Shown here: piece by piece, positions 26,928 through 36,685 of the stretch
Layout of the letters: every line of letters starts with the position of its first letter
Position numbering within the stretch: position 1 is the first letter of the stretch
From: Arenibacter troitsensis
GTDB lineage: Bacteria; Bacteroidota; Bacteroidia; Flavobacteriales; Flavobacteriaceae
Length of the DNA stretch: 64,000 nt
Assembly (NCBI RefSeq): GCF_900177645.1
Contig: NZ_FXAO01000007.1
Span: 94,016-158,015 of the forward strand
Direction of reading: 5' to 3'
The notes under the pieces: model-generated
Told to the model about the DNA's origin: nothing
What the model saw: only the letters and a program-made list of their open reading frames with translations
The model's database searches: none
Program-made: the position numbers and the translations under genes

Positions 26928-28943
26928 CTATTTATAACTTCTTTGTTTTAATTCTATATCCTTAAATTCCAGTTGCTCTTTGTGCAATACGGCATCTGCA
27001 GGTTCCCCTTTGTATTCCCAGGCTGCTACGAAGGCATAGTCCTTATCGTTACGCTTTGCCTCCCCTTTTTGTTCTCCGTCAATTTCTACCGACTCTTCAC
27101 GGAAATGTCCACCGCAGGATTCTTCCCTCATAAGGGCATCTTTTGCAAATAGTTCTCCCAACTCCAGGAAATCTGCCACACGTCCTGCTTTTTCCAATTC
27201 CGGATTCATTTCATTGGCCGATCCGGGTACATTGACTTCTTTATAAAACTCTTCACGGATTTCCTTGATTTCCGCCATAGCTTCTTTTAATCCCGCTGCG
27301 TTACGAGACATGCCACATTTATCCCACATGACCTTACCAAGGCGTTTATGGAAGTAATCCACGGAATGGGTACCTTTATTATTGATAAAGAAATTGATTC
27401 TTTCTGTTACTTCTTTTTCGGCCTCGTCAAATTCTGGCGTATCAGTAGGAATTCTACCAGTCCTAATTTCATGGGATAGGTAATCCCCAATGGTGTAGGG
27501 CAATACAAAATATCCATCTGCCAAGCCTTGCATTAAAGCAGACGCGCCCAAACGGTTGGCACCGTGATCGGAGAAGTTGGCCTCGCCTATGCAATATAAG
27601 CCTTCTACGGTGGTCATTAGGTTATAATCTACCCAAACACCGCCCATGGTATAGTGGGTTGCAGGATAGATCATCATAGGGGTCTTGTATGGATTTTCAT
27701 CTACGATCTTTTCGTACATCTGAAATAGGTTACCATATTTTGCCTCAACTACAGCTTCTCCCAATTCAGTTATTTTTTCTTTGGAAGCATCTTGGATACC
27801 GTGGATTTTTGCTTGTTCCAAACCGTATCTTTCAATGGCGGATTTAAAGTCAAGATATACCGCTTCCCCAGTAGCGTTTACCCCAAAACCGGCATCACAT
27901 CTTTCTTTTGCTGCTCTGGAAGCCACATCACGTGGAACCAGGTTACCAAAGGCAGGATATCTTCTTTCCAAATAGTAATCCCTTTGATCTTCGCTCAATT
28001 GGGTAGGTTTTAATTTTCCTTCCCTAATGGCCAACACGTCCTCCATCTTTTTTGGAACCCAGATACGGCCATCGTTACGCAATGACTCGGACATTAAGGT
28101 CAGTTTGGACTGATAGTCTCCAGATCGTGGAATACAAGTAGGGTGAATTTGTGTGTAACATGGGTTGGCGAAAAAAGCACCTTTTTTGTGTATTTTCCAT
28201 GCCGCTGTGGCATTGGAACCCATGGCATTGGTTGAAAGGAAATATACATTTCCATAACCTCCCGAGGCAATTACTACAGCATGTGCCGAATGGCGCTCTA
28301 TTTCTCCGGTAACCAAGTTACGGGCTATAATACCACGTGCCTTGCCATTTACTTTAACCACATCGAGCATTTCGTGGCGGTTGAACATCTCTATCTTCCC
28401 ACGGGCAATTTGTCTGTTCATTGCCGAATAGGCACCCAACAATAATTGCTGGCCTGTCTGTCCTTTGGCGTAAAAAGTACGCGACACTAGAACACCACCA
28501 AACGAGCGGTTGTCCAATAACCCACCGTAATCACGGGCAAAAGGCACGCCCTGTGCCACACATTGATCTATGATATTGGTGGACACCTCTGCCAAACGGT
28601 ACACGTTGGCTTCACGGGAACGGTAATCCCCACCTTTTATGGTATCGTAGAAGAGGCGATAGGTAGAGTCCCCATCCCCCTGATAATTTTTAGCAGCATT
28701 AATACCTCCTTGGGCCGCAATGGAATGCGCCCTTCGGGGGGAATCCTGATAGCAGAATGCTTTCACCCTATAACCTAGCTCTGCCAAGGTTGCAGCAGCA
28801 GAACCTCCTGCAAGACCGGTACCTACAACAATAACGTCGATGTTTCGCTTATTGGCAGGATTAACTAAGTTTATTTTATCCTTATAGGTAGTCCATTTAT
28901 CCTTTAATGGGCCTTTTGGTACTTTAGAATCCAATACAGACAT
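26928..28943 (-). CDS. sdhA: Succinate dehydrogenase/fumarate reductase flavoprotein subunit
   Basis: 671 residues, typical of the Bacteroidota (type B, menaquinone) enzyme. The FAD dinucleotide-binding loop is [15 protein letters not shown] near residue 40; [14 protein letters not shown] carries the likely FAD-linked His; [10 protein letters not shown] and [14 protein letters not shown] are active-site segments. It interconverts succinate and fumarate in the TCA cycle, facing the cytoplasm. It is 12 bases after sdhC and is followed by the inserted four-helix-bundle gene. Confidence 0.97.
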   Translation of the reverse strand: MSVLDSKVPKGPLKDKWTTYKDKINLVNPANKRNIDVIVVGTGLAGGSAAATLAELGYRVKAFCYQDSPRRAHSIAAQGGINAAKNYQGDGDSTYRLFYDTIKGGDYRSREANVYRLAEVSTNIIDQCVAQGVPFARDYGGLLDNRSFGGVLVSRTFYAKGQTGQQLLLGAYSAMNRQIARGKIEMFNRHEMLDVVKVNGKARGIIARNLVTGEIERHSAHAVVIASGGYGNVYFLSTNAMGSNATAAWKIHKKGAFFANPCYTQIHPTCIPRSGDYQSKLTLMSESLRNDGRIWVPKKMEDVLAIREGKLKPTQLSEDQRDYYLERRYPAFGNLVPRDVASRAAKERCDAGFGVNATGEAVYLDFKSAIERYGLEQAKIHGIQDASKEKITELGEAVVEAKYGNLFQMYEKIVDENPYKTPMMIYPATHYTMGGVWVDYNLMTTVEGLYCIGEANFSDHGANRLGASALMQGLADGYFVLPYTIGDYLSHEIRTGRIPTDTPEFDEAEKEVTERINFFINNKGTHSVDYFHKRLGKVMWDKCGMSRNAAGLKEAMAEIKEIREEFYKEVNVPGSANEMNPELEKAGRVADFLELGELFAKDALMREESCGGHFREESVEIDGEQKGEAKRNDKDYAFVAAWEYKGEPADAVLHKEQLEFKDIELKQRSYK

Positions 28944-28955
28944 AGAATTGTATTA

Positions 28956-29633
28956 TTAATGGTTAAAATGGTGAAAAAGTGCAATGAAAATAAATCCTAA
29001 CGGAATTAAAATAGCGTAAGTCTTTCCAAATCCTTTTAACCCTTTTACATATTTATTGTTGGCACCCACAGACTGAAAGGCTGAACTAAAGCCGTGAAGT
29101 AGGTGCAATGAAAGAAAAACAAAACCTATACAATATAGGGCAACCCTCCAAATAGGTTCAAATTTATGGACCAGTTCTTCGTAATAACGGTAACCTTCCC
29201 CATCGGCTAACAAGCCGGACATGTCTCCCTGAATATACTTTGTGTTTATTTCGGGAAACCAGAAGTCCAAGAAATGAATGACAAGGAAAACAAGGATAAA
29301 TCCACCGCTCCAGATCATGTTTCTGCTCATCCAGGTGGAATTGGCAGCACCGTTGTTTTTGGCATACTTGATAGCACGGGCATTTCTATTCTTTATTTCC
29401 AACACAAACCCCATAACAAAATGATAAACAACCCCAAAAAGAAGTACCGGTTGCAACAAGTATTGTACAAGGGGGTTGGTCCCCATAAAATGAGAGGTTT
29501 CATTAAAATTATCCGGGCTTAGAACAGATAGGATATTAATGGCAAAATGTTGAAGGATAAAGATCATTAAGAAAAAAGCGGAAAGGGCCATGGTGTACTT
29601 TCTGCCTATTGAAGAGTTTAAAAATCCACTCAT
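28956..29633 (-). CDS. sdhC: Succinate dehydrogenase cytochrome b subunit
   Basis: 225 residues with five hydrophobic helices and conserved histidines for two b hemes (LQHFAINIL, VYHFVMG, VIHFLDF, LHLLHGFSSAFQ). This is the single-chain type B membrane anchor that reduces menaquinone. First gene of the operon, with a good promoter 20 bases upstream. Confidence 0.95.
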   Translation of the reverse strand: MSGFLNSSIGRKYTMALSAFFLMIFILQHFAINILSVLSPDNFNETSHFMGTNPLVQYLLQPVLLFGVVYHFVMGFVLEIKNRNARAIKYAKNNGAANSTWMSRNMIWSGGFILVFLVIHFLDFWFPEINTKYIQGDMSGLLADGEGYRYYEELVHKFEPIWRVALYCIGFVFLSLHLLHGFSSAFQSVGANNKYVKGLKGFGKTYAILIPLGFIFIALFHHFNH

Positions 29634-29652
29634 TAGTTATTTGTTTTGGTTG

Positions 29653-29684
29653 CAAATTTACTCCACAAACGAGTTACCAACAAA
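29653..29684 (-). promoter_or_regulatory. Promoter of the sdhCAB operon
   Basis: Read on the minus strand: TTTG (29684-29681), 20-base spacer, TAAATTTG (29660-29653), then the sdhC ATG 19 bases on. It is one of the best consensus matches in the window. Confidence 0.7.
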
Positions 29685-30021
29685 TTTTGTTGAATTTATG
29701 TACAGTATTTAGAACCAATTTAAAGAATTCCTCAATTCTGGAATGGAAATAATAGTAAATCTTTTATTGCTCCAATTCTGAAATAGTTGGATAGAGGAAA
29801 TGTTTTTCGTGAGTGGTTATTTTTTAATGCTTTGAATTACAGTAAATAAAGGAAACTAAAATGTTGGTTTTAAGTAGTGTTTGCGTTCAAAATATAGACG
29901 CTGGCGACATTTATTTTGAAGGATTTTTCGTGTTAAATTGTTTAGATCTATGGGGAATGTCTATACTTTTATTGGTTTCTGTGCGTTAGAACCTAACCTA
30001 TATTTAAATTGTAAAAACCGG
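29685..30021. other. Gene-free stretch between sdhC and a membrane protein gene
   Basis: AT-rich, with stop codons in all frames. I see no gene, repeat or convincing hairpin beyond the sdhC promoter next to it. An extended TTG start (29938) for the next gene is possible. Confidence 0.5.
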
Positions 30022-30396
30022 ATGGTGTACTGGAAAAGCTGGTCCTTTAACGTTAAATTCTCTTTAATTGCCTTTTTTACAACGGCAGTATTGAGCCTTA
30101 TCAGTATGGGGGCTCTTGGAGCTTTATTATATTACCCGGTATCTTTCCTGTTCGGGTCCAATCCCAACCTAATGGATTGGGGAGGCGATTGGGTGTGGCC
30201 CAGTGTTATAATGGTGGGAATGTTATGGTCCTTTGGTTTTGTATTTGGCGCGGTGGCCTGGTACTACATCCAAAAAATTACCCAATCCAAAGCATTGCTA
30301 ATTGCCGCTTATCTGTTAATACTCTGGTTGTGGGCGGCATTACTATGGTGTTGGATGATTAAGGTAAATTTGGATCAAATGTCCCAGGTGCATTAA
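30022..30396 (+). CDS. Small integral membrane protein, unknown function
   Basis: 124 residues from ATG 30022 with three or four hydrophobic segments (FSLIAFFTTAVLSLISMGAL; VWPSVIMVGMLWSFGFVFGA; ALLIAAYLLILWLWAALLWCW). The Trp-rich loop SNPNLMDWGGDWVWP is distinctive but I cannot name a family. The frame opens earlier (TTG 29938), but the added residues look non-coding. Stands alone, divergent from sdhC and convergent with the M28 peptidase gene. Confidence 0.6.
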   Translation: MVYWKSWSFNVKFSLIAFFTTAVLSLISMGALGALLYYPVSFLFGSNPNLMDWGGDWVWPSVIMVGMLWSFGFVFGAVAWYYIQKITQSKALLIAAYLLILWLWAALLWCWMIKVNLDQMSQVH

Positions 30397-30457
30397 GTGA
30401 TAGTGGTAATACGAATATTAAAGTCTTTTTCTAATTTTTAGGATTATGGTATTAGGC

Positions 30458-32179
30458 TTATTTTTCCAATTCTGCTGCAAACATTTTTGCCTGGGATTCG
30501 ATGATGGCCTGGGCCTCTAAAATTGCTTTATCCAAAATTACCGTATTGTCTGGAGAAGCTAAATCCGTTGTTGATGCAATGGCCTTTAAATACCAATCTT
30601 CCCATGCTTTTAATATGGCTATCTCAATTTCCGCTGGGTTTCCGGATTTAATGGATTTTTCACTGAGCAGAAATTCCTCTGAAAGTCGATTTGTTGCCGC
30701 ATCCCGGACTATTTTAACGATATCCATCGCCGTATAGGAATCACCATTTATTAAGGTCAAGGCACTTGCCAAGGATGCAATGCCCACATTTTTAAGTGTT
30801 TCCTGTGAGACCTTATCCAATCTATCGCCATCGGTATGGTAAAACTGATCTGTAAAATGCCAAAATAATAATCCGGGGATATTGTTGTCCAAAAATGGGG
30901 TATGGTCACTGCCACCTTCATAGGGATTGGTATTTACCTCCCAATGGGCCACCTTTCCCTGCTTCAAAAAATTATGGATCATATAGTCATTTAGGTAATG
31001 GGGCTTCATATCTTTTAAGGTAAGCGGATTACCGCCCCAGTCCGTATGTTTATCTTTCCCCCTGGTCCAGATGGCACTTGGATCTGGCATTTTTTCTATT
31101 AAAAACGTCCCCCCGGTAATAGCCGTGTTTTCTCCGACCATATCCAAACTTAGTCCCCATTTTATACCTTTGGTCCTTTTTTCATTTTCTTGAAGGTATC
31201 TTTTTGTGGATATAATTTCATCACCCCAAATAAATGTCATGGTACGTTGAACATCAATACTTCCATTACTGATTAATTTTGCGGCCACTGTGGCCATTTC
31301 CAATTGGACACCCACTCCACTGGCATTATCGTTGGCGCCCGGTTCCTGTACATGGGCGCTAAACACCAAGCGTTCCACGGGTATTTCGGAGCCCTTTATA
31401 TTGGCAACCAGCGTTAGTTCTTCAGAAGGGTAAACTTTGCTGGAAATATTTACTTTGGCATATACAGGTCCTTTTGCCAATGCCGCCTTTAGCCTTTCTT
31501 TGGCATTATAGGAAAGGGCAATGCCCCAAGTGTTTTTGGGATCGAATGTCAAGCTTCGGAATTGGATGGAATTTACATTTACATCAGGCTTTAAATAGTC
31601 GGGGTTATCATAAGTGATTATACCCAAGGCACCTTTTTTTAATACACCTTCCTTATAAATGTCGGTGGCGTTTGTTTCCGTAAAAATAATTTTTCCCTTT
31701 ACAGAAATCCTTTGAAGCTCATCAATATCCTCAACATAAATTACCTCTGCGGTTGTTCCATTTTTTGGAGTCGAAATGGAATTGATATAAACCATGTTCC
31801 TATTGGAGGAGAAGGACACCAAAGGGGTATTTTCCCCAACCAGGCTAATGCTTGCATCAACAATTTCCCAAGTAGGATGAAGCAAGGGCCTTTTTTCCAA
31901 CCTATAAGTGAAACGATCAGCATTGGATGCATTTTCTTCCAAAACATAGCCTGCGGCTTTTAAGGATTCTGCCACTTTATGGATGCTCTTATTAAAACCT
32001 TCATTGCCTACCACTCGCCAAAATTGTTCTATGAATGCGGTGGTTTCATAGGCCTGTTCCCCGCTGAGGTTGTCCTTTAGGATATCCAAATAATCGTCTG
32101 TGGTAACTGCAGAATTTTTTGTTTGTGCCCAGCTTAGGGTAATCAGGCTTATAAATAAAAAGAGTGGAATTTTAGTCAT
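30458..32179 (-). CDS. Secreted M28 family zinc aminopeptidase
   Basis: 573 residues. Signal peptide MTKIPLFLFISLITLSWAQ. A PA-like insert (ENTPLVSFSSNRN to the KGALGIITYDNPD region) precedes the M28 catalytic core: FSAHVQEPGANDNASGVG supplies zinc ligands His and Asp, then TFIWGDEI and EGGSDHTPFLD. Releases N-terminal residues or dipeptides outside the inner membrane. The start is set at ATG 32179 because it gives the signal peptide, and a -7 box lies just upstream; an in-frame extension to 32305 has no signal-like sequence. Confidence 0.9.
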   Translation of the reverse strand: MTKIPLFLFISLITLSWAQTKNSAVTTDDYLDILKDNLSGEQAYETTAFIEQFWRVVGNEGFNKSIHKVAESLKAAGYVLEENASNADRFTYRLEKRPLLHPTWEIVDASISLVGENTPLVSFSSNRNMVYINSISTPKNGTTAEVIYVEDIDELQRISVKGKIIFTETNATDIYKEGVLKKGALGIITYDNPDYLKPDVNVNSIQFRSLTFDPKNTWGIALSYNAKERLKAALAKGPVYAKVNISSKVYPSEELTLVANIKGSEIPVERLVFSAHVQEPGANDNASGVGVQLEMATVAAKLISNGSIDVQRTMTFIWGDEIISTKRYLQENEKRTKGIKWGLSLDMVGENTAITGGTFLIEKMPDPSAIWTRGKDKHTDWGGNPLTLKDMKPHYLNDYMIHNFLKQGKVAHWEVNTNPYEGGSDHTPFLDNNIPGLLFWHFTDQFYHTDGDRLDKVSQETLKNVGIASLASALTLINGDSYTAMDIVKIVRDAATNRLSEEFLLSEKSIKSGNPAEIEIAILKAWEDWYLKAIASTTDLASPDNTVILDKAILEAQAIIESQAKMFAAELEK

Positions 32180-32188
32180 AACAATAGA

Positions 32189-32196
32189 CAAATTTA
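32189..32196 (-). promoter_or_regulatory. -7 box of the M28 peptidase gene
   Basis: CAAATTTA reads TAAATTTG on the minus strand, 10 bases before the chosen ATG. No clear -33 box was seen. Confidence 0.45.
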
Positions 32197-32312
32197 AAGA
32201 CCATATGCATAAAGGTACATGTCTCTTCTTCTCTAGAAAATTGAAGGGCGAAGATATAATAATTTGGAGTTTCCCTGCTTGATAAGGGCGGTTTTTAAAA
32301 TTCATTTAACGG

Positions 32313-32347
32313 TTTGTGGGTAAAGCATTTCCTAATTCTTAAATTTG
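32313..32347 (+). promoter_or_regulatory. Promoter of the M24 peptidase gene
   Basis: TTTG (32313-32316), 23-base spacer, TAAATTTG (32340-32347), then the ATG at 32365. It also argues against an upstream TTG start at 32314. Confidence 0.6.
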
Positions 32348-32364
32348 ACAATAAAAGTAGAAAA

Positions 32365-33663
32365 ATGAAATATCAGCAAATAGATCATAACTTGTTTGTA
32401 AAGAACCGCAAGAAATTTATGGACAGAATGAAGCCAAAAAGTATTGCCGTTTTTAATTCCAATGACATTTATCCTATAGGTGCCGATAGCACCATGCCTT
32501 TTGAACAGAATAGGGACCTGTTTTATTTAAGTGGTGCCGACCAGGAGGAAACCATTTTGTTGTTGTTCCCTGACGCTCATGAGAAAAAGCATAAGGAGGT
32601 CTTGTTCGTAAGGGAGACCAATGCACATATTGCAGTATGGGAAGGGGAAAAATTGACCAAGGAAAAAGCCACTGAGGTATCTGGTATCGAAACCATTTAT
32701 TGGTTGACCGATTTTGATAAGATCTTTTATGACCTAATGACCGAAGTGGAAACGGTATATTTTAATACCAACGAGCATTACCGTCAGGCAGTGGAGACCC
32801 AAACTAGGGAAGATCGGTTTATAATAAAATGTAAACAGGATTATCCTGCGCATCTATGGGCCAAAAGCAATCCGATTTTGCAGGAGATTAGGGGGGTGAA
32901 GGAGCCAGAGGAAATCGCTATCATGCAGACGGCCTGTAATATTACCGAAAAGGGATTTAGGCGCCTATTGCAGTTTGTAAAGCCAGGCGTAATGGAATAT
33001 GAAATTGAAGCCGAATTGCTGCACGAATTTATCCGCAATAGGTCCAAAGGCTTTGCCTATACCCCTATTATTGCTTCGGGCAATAATGCCAATGTGCTAC
33101 ATTATATAGAAAACAATAGGGAATGCAAGGATGGGGATATGTTATTGATGGATGTGGCAGCGGAATACGCCAATTACTCCAGCGATCTTACCCGCACCAT
33201 TCCCGTTAACGGTAGGTTTACCCCAAGGCAGAAAGCGGTCTATGAAGCAGTGCTGCGAGTAAAGAATGATGCTACGGCCATGTTGGTGCCAGGAACCATG
33301 TGGGGGGAATACCATAAGGAGGTAGGTAAGTTAATGACTTCGGAGTTGTTGGGACTGGGCTTGTTGGATAAGGCCGATGTGCAAAATGAGGATAAGGACT
33401 GGCCCGCCTATAAAAAGTACTTTATGCATGGCACCAGTCATCATATAGGGTTGAATACGCATGATTATGGAGCCTTAAAAACACCTATGGTGGCCAACAT
33501 GGTCTATACGGTAGAACCTGGGATATATATCCCCGATGAAAAAATGGGCATACGGTTGGAAGATGATGTGGTAATACAAGAAAATGGTGCTCCCTTTAAT
33601 CTAATGGCAAATATTCCTATTGAGGTTGAAGAGATTGAAGAATTGATGAATTCCGGGAAGTAG
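32365..33663 (+). CDS. pepP: Xaa-Pro aminopeptidase (M24B family)
   Basis: 432 residues. An N-terminal creatinase-like domain (MKYQQIDHNLFVKNRKKFMD onward) is followed by the pita-bread domain with dinuclear metal ligands: LLMDVAAEYANYSSDLTRT (two Asp), HGTSHHIGLNTHD (His), YTVEPGIYIP (Glu) and IRLEDDVV (Glu). Removes N-terminal residues preceding proline, in the cytoplasm. Start at ATG 32365, justified by the promoter at 32313-32347. Divergent from the M28 peptidase gene. Confidence 0.94.
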   Translation: MKYQQIDHNLFVKNRKKFMDRMKPKSIAVFNSNDIYPIGADSTMPFEQNRDLFYLSGADQEETILLLFPDAHEKKHKEVLFVRETNAHIAVWEGEKLTKEKATEVSGIETIYWLTDFDKIFYDLMTEVETVYFNTNEHYRQAVETQTREDRFIIKCKQDYPAHLWAKSNPILQEIRGVKEPEEIAIMQTACNITEKGFRRLLQFVKPGVMEYEIEAELLHEFIRNRSKGFAYTPIIASGNNANVLHYIENNRECKDGDMLLMDVAAEYANYSSDLTRTIPVNGRFTPRQKAVYEAVLRVKNDATAMLVPGTMWGEYHKEVGKLMTSELLGLGLLDKADVQNEDKDWPAYKKYFMHGTSHHIGLNTHDYGALKTPMVANMVYTVEPGIYIPDEKMGIRLEDDVVIQENGAPFNLMANIPIEVEEIEELMNSGK

Positions 33664-33690
33664 ATTTTTAGGTTCCAGAGCTGGGATAAG

Positions 33691-33852
33691 TTAAGCGAAT
33701 ATTGTTTTTTGGGTTTCGATGACCTCTCCTGGGGAGAGTTCGAAACTGCCATTTAAGGCAGATTCGGGTGAGGTAGAATACAGGGTTAAATTCTTGGTTC
33801 CAAAGGTCATGTAATTGGTAAAAGAGAAATTGTATTGTCTATTTCTATAAGT
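33691..33852 (-). pseudogene. Remnant of the 3' end of an unidentified gene
   Basis: On the minus strand an open frame of 53 codons runs to a TAA at 33691-33693 and reads like genuine protein: NYMTFGTKNLTLYSTSPES, then LNGSFELSPGEVIETQKTIF. Codon choice resembles the neighbours. The frame is blocked upstream by TGA (33853-33855) and has only an internal ATG, so I read it as the tail of a deleted gene. The strand pattern suggests a beta-sandwich C-terminus; identity unknown. Confidence 0.4.
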
Positions 33853-33915
33853 TCAAATACAAGAATTGGAATGAAACTTTATTTAGTCATATGAAGCGAA
33901 TATTTAAAAATTGAA

Positions 33916-34593
33916 ATGACTTTGAAATCGAACGGAAAGTGGTTAAATGTAAGTGGAATTAGATTTTTTCGAGGTTTAGATATTATAAAATTTCATGACG
34001 ATATTATCGCATACTCCCTTTTGGAAAGGACAAATGATGGATTGATTTTGATGGAAAATAATGCACAAGATCACTATGAGAAAATATTCCATTGTACCTA
34101 CGAATCTGTAAATCCTAATAGAATAAGATTTTTTAGAAAAGCCAATGGGCATAAGATCATTATGGAAACAAAGGAGTCAACATCCTATGAAACAATACTT
34201 GAACAAGATTATGTAAAATTACTTCCGACAATCTCAAAAATCTCTGAAAGTAGAATACAACTAATGAAATACAATTTTGTCTGGAACAACGAAAAGCAGG
34301 TTATTGAGTTCAACAGGATTTTGAACCCGCCAGCAAATGTAGGAGCACAGGAATCATATAAAGAGGAAGCTCAGAACTTTCTACAGGAGGATATAAAGAA
34401 CCAAAAGGATGAGTTTAGGTTCGAGGGCATGAAAATTTTGTTGGAGAAGTTAGATCAAACTTTATTAGTATCCATTTTCAATAATAACCAAAGAGGATTG
34501 GTTATGCCAATTAAGGAGATTGACGAAGATAAGATAGTGTTGTACGGGCTTCCAAAAGAACCTTTTGAAATTATTGCCGAAAGAATATGGTAA
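33916..34593 (+). CDS. Hypothetical protein, 225 residues
   Basis: I do not recognise this family. The protein is soluble, charged, and mixes beta-rich N- and C-terminal parts (RFFRGLDIIKFHDDIIAYS; QTLLVSIFNNNQRGLVMPIK) with a helical middle (YKEEAQNFLQEDIKNQKDEF). No signal peptide, membrane segment or catalytic motif is evident. It is a single-gene unit convergent with brnQ. Confidence 0.65.
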   Translation: MTLKSNGKWLNVSGIRFFRGLDIIKFHDDIIAYSLLERTNDGLILMENNAQDHYEKIFHCTYESVNPNRIRFFRKANGHKIIMETKESTSYETILEQDYVKLLPTISKISESRIQLMKYNFVWNNEKQVIEFNRILNPPANVGAQESYKEEAQNFLQEDIKNQKDEFRFEGMKILLEKLDQTLLVSIFNNNQRGLVMPIKEIDEDKIVLYGLPKEPFEIIAERIW

Positions 34594-34713
34594 TTGTATT
34601 TCCTAATACTGGGATTATGTAAAGTAGAATACCTAATTGCAACAATCACCCTATTTGGGTAAAAAGGTTAATATTATTTAGATCTGAAGGTTGTTTTTAG
34701 GCCAATTTAAGTA

Positions 34714-35988
34714 TCAAAAATCTCTTCCTTTTTTTACCATATTTGATATTACAAATACTGCCACAGCAGGCAATACCCACCCCAAACGGTATTCACTTAG
34801 GGGTATCCATTCAAAATATTCTTTTCTGGGTGCCCAATTTCCCAAACTGCCCATAAAATCCGGGATACTAAAAATGATGGTAGTGATTACCACACTTTTA
34901 AACACCTTTGGTGAAGCCCATTTTTCTGGCAATACATTCATGAGGATCAATATTATGGTGATGGGGTATATAAACATAAGTGCCGGAAAAGCTACGGTAA
35001 TAATATAGGCCACATTAAATTGCCCCATTACAATCCCAAGAAGGCAGCCCAATACAGCCGTTAGCAGATAGGCATGTTTGTATTTCGGGAGTCGGTCCTT
35101 GATAAAATCAGCGGTACCGGTAACAATGCCCACGGCAGTGGTAAAACAGGCAAGACTCACTAATATGCTAAGGAAAATATTGGCGTTATTGCCCAAGCTT
35201 TGTTTACTTAATCCGGTAAGCAATTCTATTCTGTTGATATTCAATTCAAAATTGTTGTGGTTCATGGCTCCCGTAAGGATAAGGCCCGTGTAAATTATAA
35301 AAAGGCTTAACCCTGCCAACCAACCTGCATTGCGCACCAATGTTTTTTTGTCCTTAAAGGATGCGTCCGACTTTAAATTAATGGAGACAATGATTACACC
35401 CCCGACCACAACGGCACCAATGGCATCAAAGGTTTGATATCCTTCCAAAATGCCACCGCTAAAGGGATTGGTAATTTCAGTGGCCCCAAAGTTGAAGTCG
35501 AGCGTAAAAAAGCTTGTAACAATTATCAGAAGCAAAATAAATATGATGGCAGGGGTGAGAAATTTGCCGAGTATGTCCAATAGTTTGGAACGATTTATCA
35601 CAAAAATAAAAACTAAGGAAAAGTAGATGATACTACTTAGAAGGGCGGGAGTATTGAAAAAGGGCTGCACCGCCATTTCGTGGGTTACGGCAGCAGTGCG
35701 GGGGGAAGGCAGGCTTACGGAAATGACATAGATCAATAAAGAATAAACAAGACTAAACTTGGGGGAAACCTTTTTTCCAAAGTCATATATGGTCCCCTGT
35801 AATTTGGCATGGGCCAAAATTCCCATTATAGGTACTAAGACCGCAGACATTGCAAACCCCAAGGCCACTAGCCACCACCAATTTCCAGACTGAAACCCTA
35901 GTAGGGGTGGGAGAATTAAATTTCCTGCCCCAAAAAATAAGGAGAATAATGCAAAGGTGGTGACAAGGGTATCCTTAGTATTTGGCAT
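34714..35988 (-). CDS. brnQ: Branched-chain amino acid carrier (LIVCS family)
   Basis: 424 residues with about 12 hydrophobic helices. The N-terminal LFSLFFGAGNLILPPLLGFQ is the signature of BrnQ cation-coupled importers of leucine, isoleucine and valine; FDAIGAVVVGGVIIVSIN and GVLPAVAVF-like segments fit. Inner membrane. No regulatory element was seen; the adjacent genes are unrelated. Confidence 0.93.
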   Translation of the reverse strand: MPNTKDTLVTTFALFSLFFGAGNLILPPLLGFQSGNWWWLVALGFAMSAVLVPIMGILAHAKLQGTIYDFGKKVSPKFSLVYSLLIYVISVSLPSPRTAAVTHEMAVQPFFNTPALLSSIIYFSLVFIFVINRSKLLDILGKFLTPAIIFILLLIIVTSFFTLDFNFGATEITNPFSGGILEGYQTFDAIGAVVVGGVIIVSINLKSDASFKDKKTLVRNAGWLAGLSLFIIYTGLILTGAMNHNNFELNINRIELLTGLSKQSLGNNANIFLSILVSLACFTTAVGIVTGTADFIKDRLPKYKHAYLLTAVLGCLLGIVMGQFNVAYIITVAFPALMFIYPITIILILMNVLPEKWASPKVFKSVVITTIIFSIPDFMGSLGNWAPRKEYFEWIPLSEYRLGWVLPAVAVFVISNMVKKGRDF

Positions 35989-36254
35989 TTAAGGTAATTT
36001 AAGATGAAAGATAGTTTAAAAACCGTTTAGTTTAAAAGGGTATATAAACGCCCAATAAGTGCCGTTGGTCGAAAAAATCAAATTTTGCTAAAAAAAAACG
36101 AAAAAAAAACAGGTGGCACCCAATAAATGGAAGGGTGTTGGCGTTAATTACCTGAAAGTCATTTAATAAGTGCTTTCACCTATTAATCTAAAGTTTAATT
36201 TTTGCATTTTACGGTCCCCTAAACCTTACCAATGCCACCTAAAAAACCTGCATT

Positions 36255-36506
36255 ATGAAGAAAGTTATAACAGACTATGGAACAAAACTCAGCGCCCTTT
36301 GCTGCAGTATTTTTGGACACCACTACATAGTATCCAAAAAGGTTACCTTACATATCAAGGAATATAAATGTGTTCATTGCAATAAGGAGGTGACTACGGA
36401 TGTAAGTGGAAATCTATCTAACTTGACCCCGGAATTGCAGGACATCAACAATACCTTACAAGATATTTATCAAAAAAGACATAGGGCCACCCAACAGGTA
36501 GCCTAA
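36255..36506 (+). CDS. Small zinc-ribbon-like hypothetical protein
   Basis: 83 residues. GHHYIVSKKVTLHIKEYKC and CVHCNKEVTTD suggest a half zinc ribbon (two His plus a CxxC) and a helical Gln-rich tail (LQDINNTLQDIYQKRH). I cannot name a family. The coding bases look like those of its neighbours. A short single-gene unit facing the thiL remnant. Confidence 0.65.
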   Translation: MKKVITDYGTKLSALCCSIFGHHYIVSKKVTLHIKEYKCVHCNKEVTTDVSGNLSNLTPELQDINNTLQDIYQKRHRATQQVA

Positions 36507-36533
36507 ACCATGCTTGGCAACTTAATTCCGACC

Positions 36534-36656
36534 TTAAGCGGTATCGGAGTTTTTGAAGTTATTCCCGTAAATTAGAAGAACGCCCATATTCTTGGCTGTC
36601 TTGCGCCCCACGACAGTTAAGTAAGGAACGTCCTTGGTTTTCGGGAATTCTTTTTT
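36534..36656 (-). pseudogene. Decayed second copy of the thiL 3' end
   Basis: Forty codons on the minus strand, ending in TAA at 36534-36536, encode a peptide clearly related to the C-terminus of the adjacent ThiL: EFPKTKDVPYLTVVG against ThiL DFPKIKGNPHFTVVG, with related residues after it. The frame is closed upstream by a stop at 36657-36659 and has no start codon of its own. It lies 30 bases beyond the thiL stop, on the same strand, like the tail of a displaced allele. Confidence 0.8.
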
Positions 36657-36685
36657 TTAAACTATACTAACAAGATTTCTTTACT

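Noticed and set aside
26553..26951. A 132-codon plus-strand frame in the sdh operon
   Set aside because: Antisense to the four-helix-bundle gene and the sdhA end; the minus-strand reading matches a known family.
32180..32305. N-terminal extension of the M28 peptidase
   Set aside because: It precedes a good signal peptide and crosses a promoter box.
36080..36115. Long A-runs upstream of the zinc-ribbon-like gene
   Set aside because: Simple homopolymer sequence; no pairing or coding signal to support a feature.
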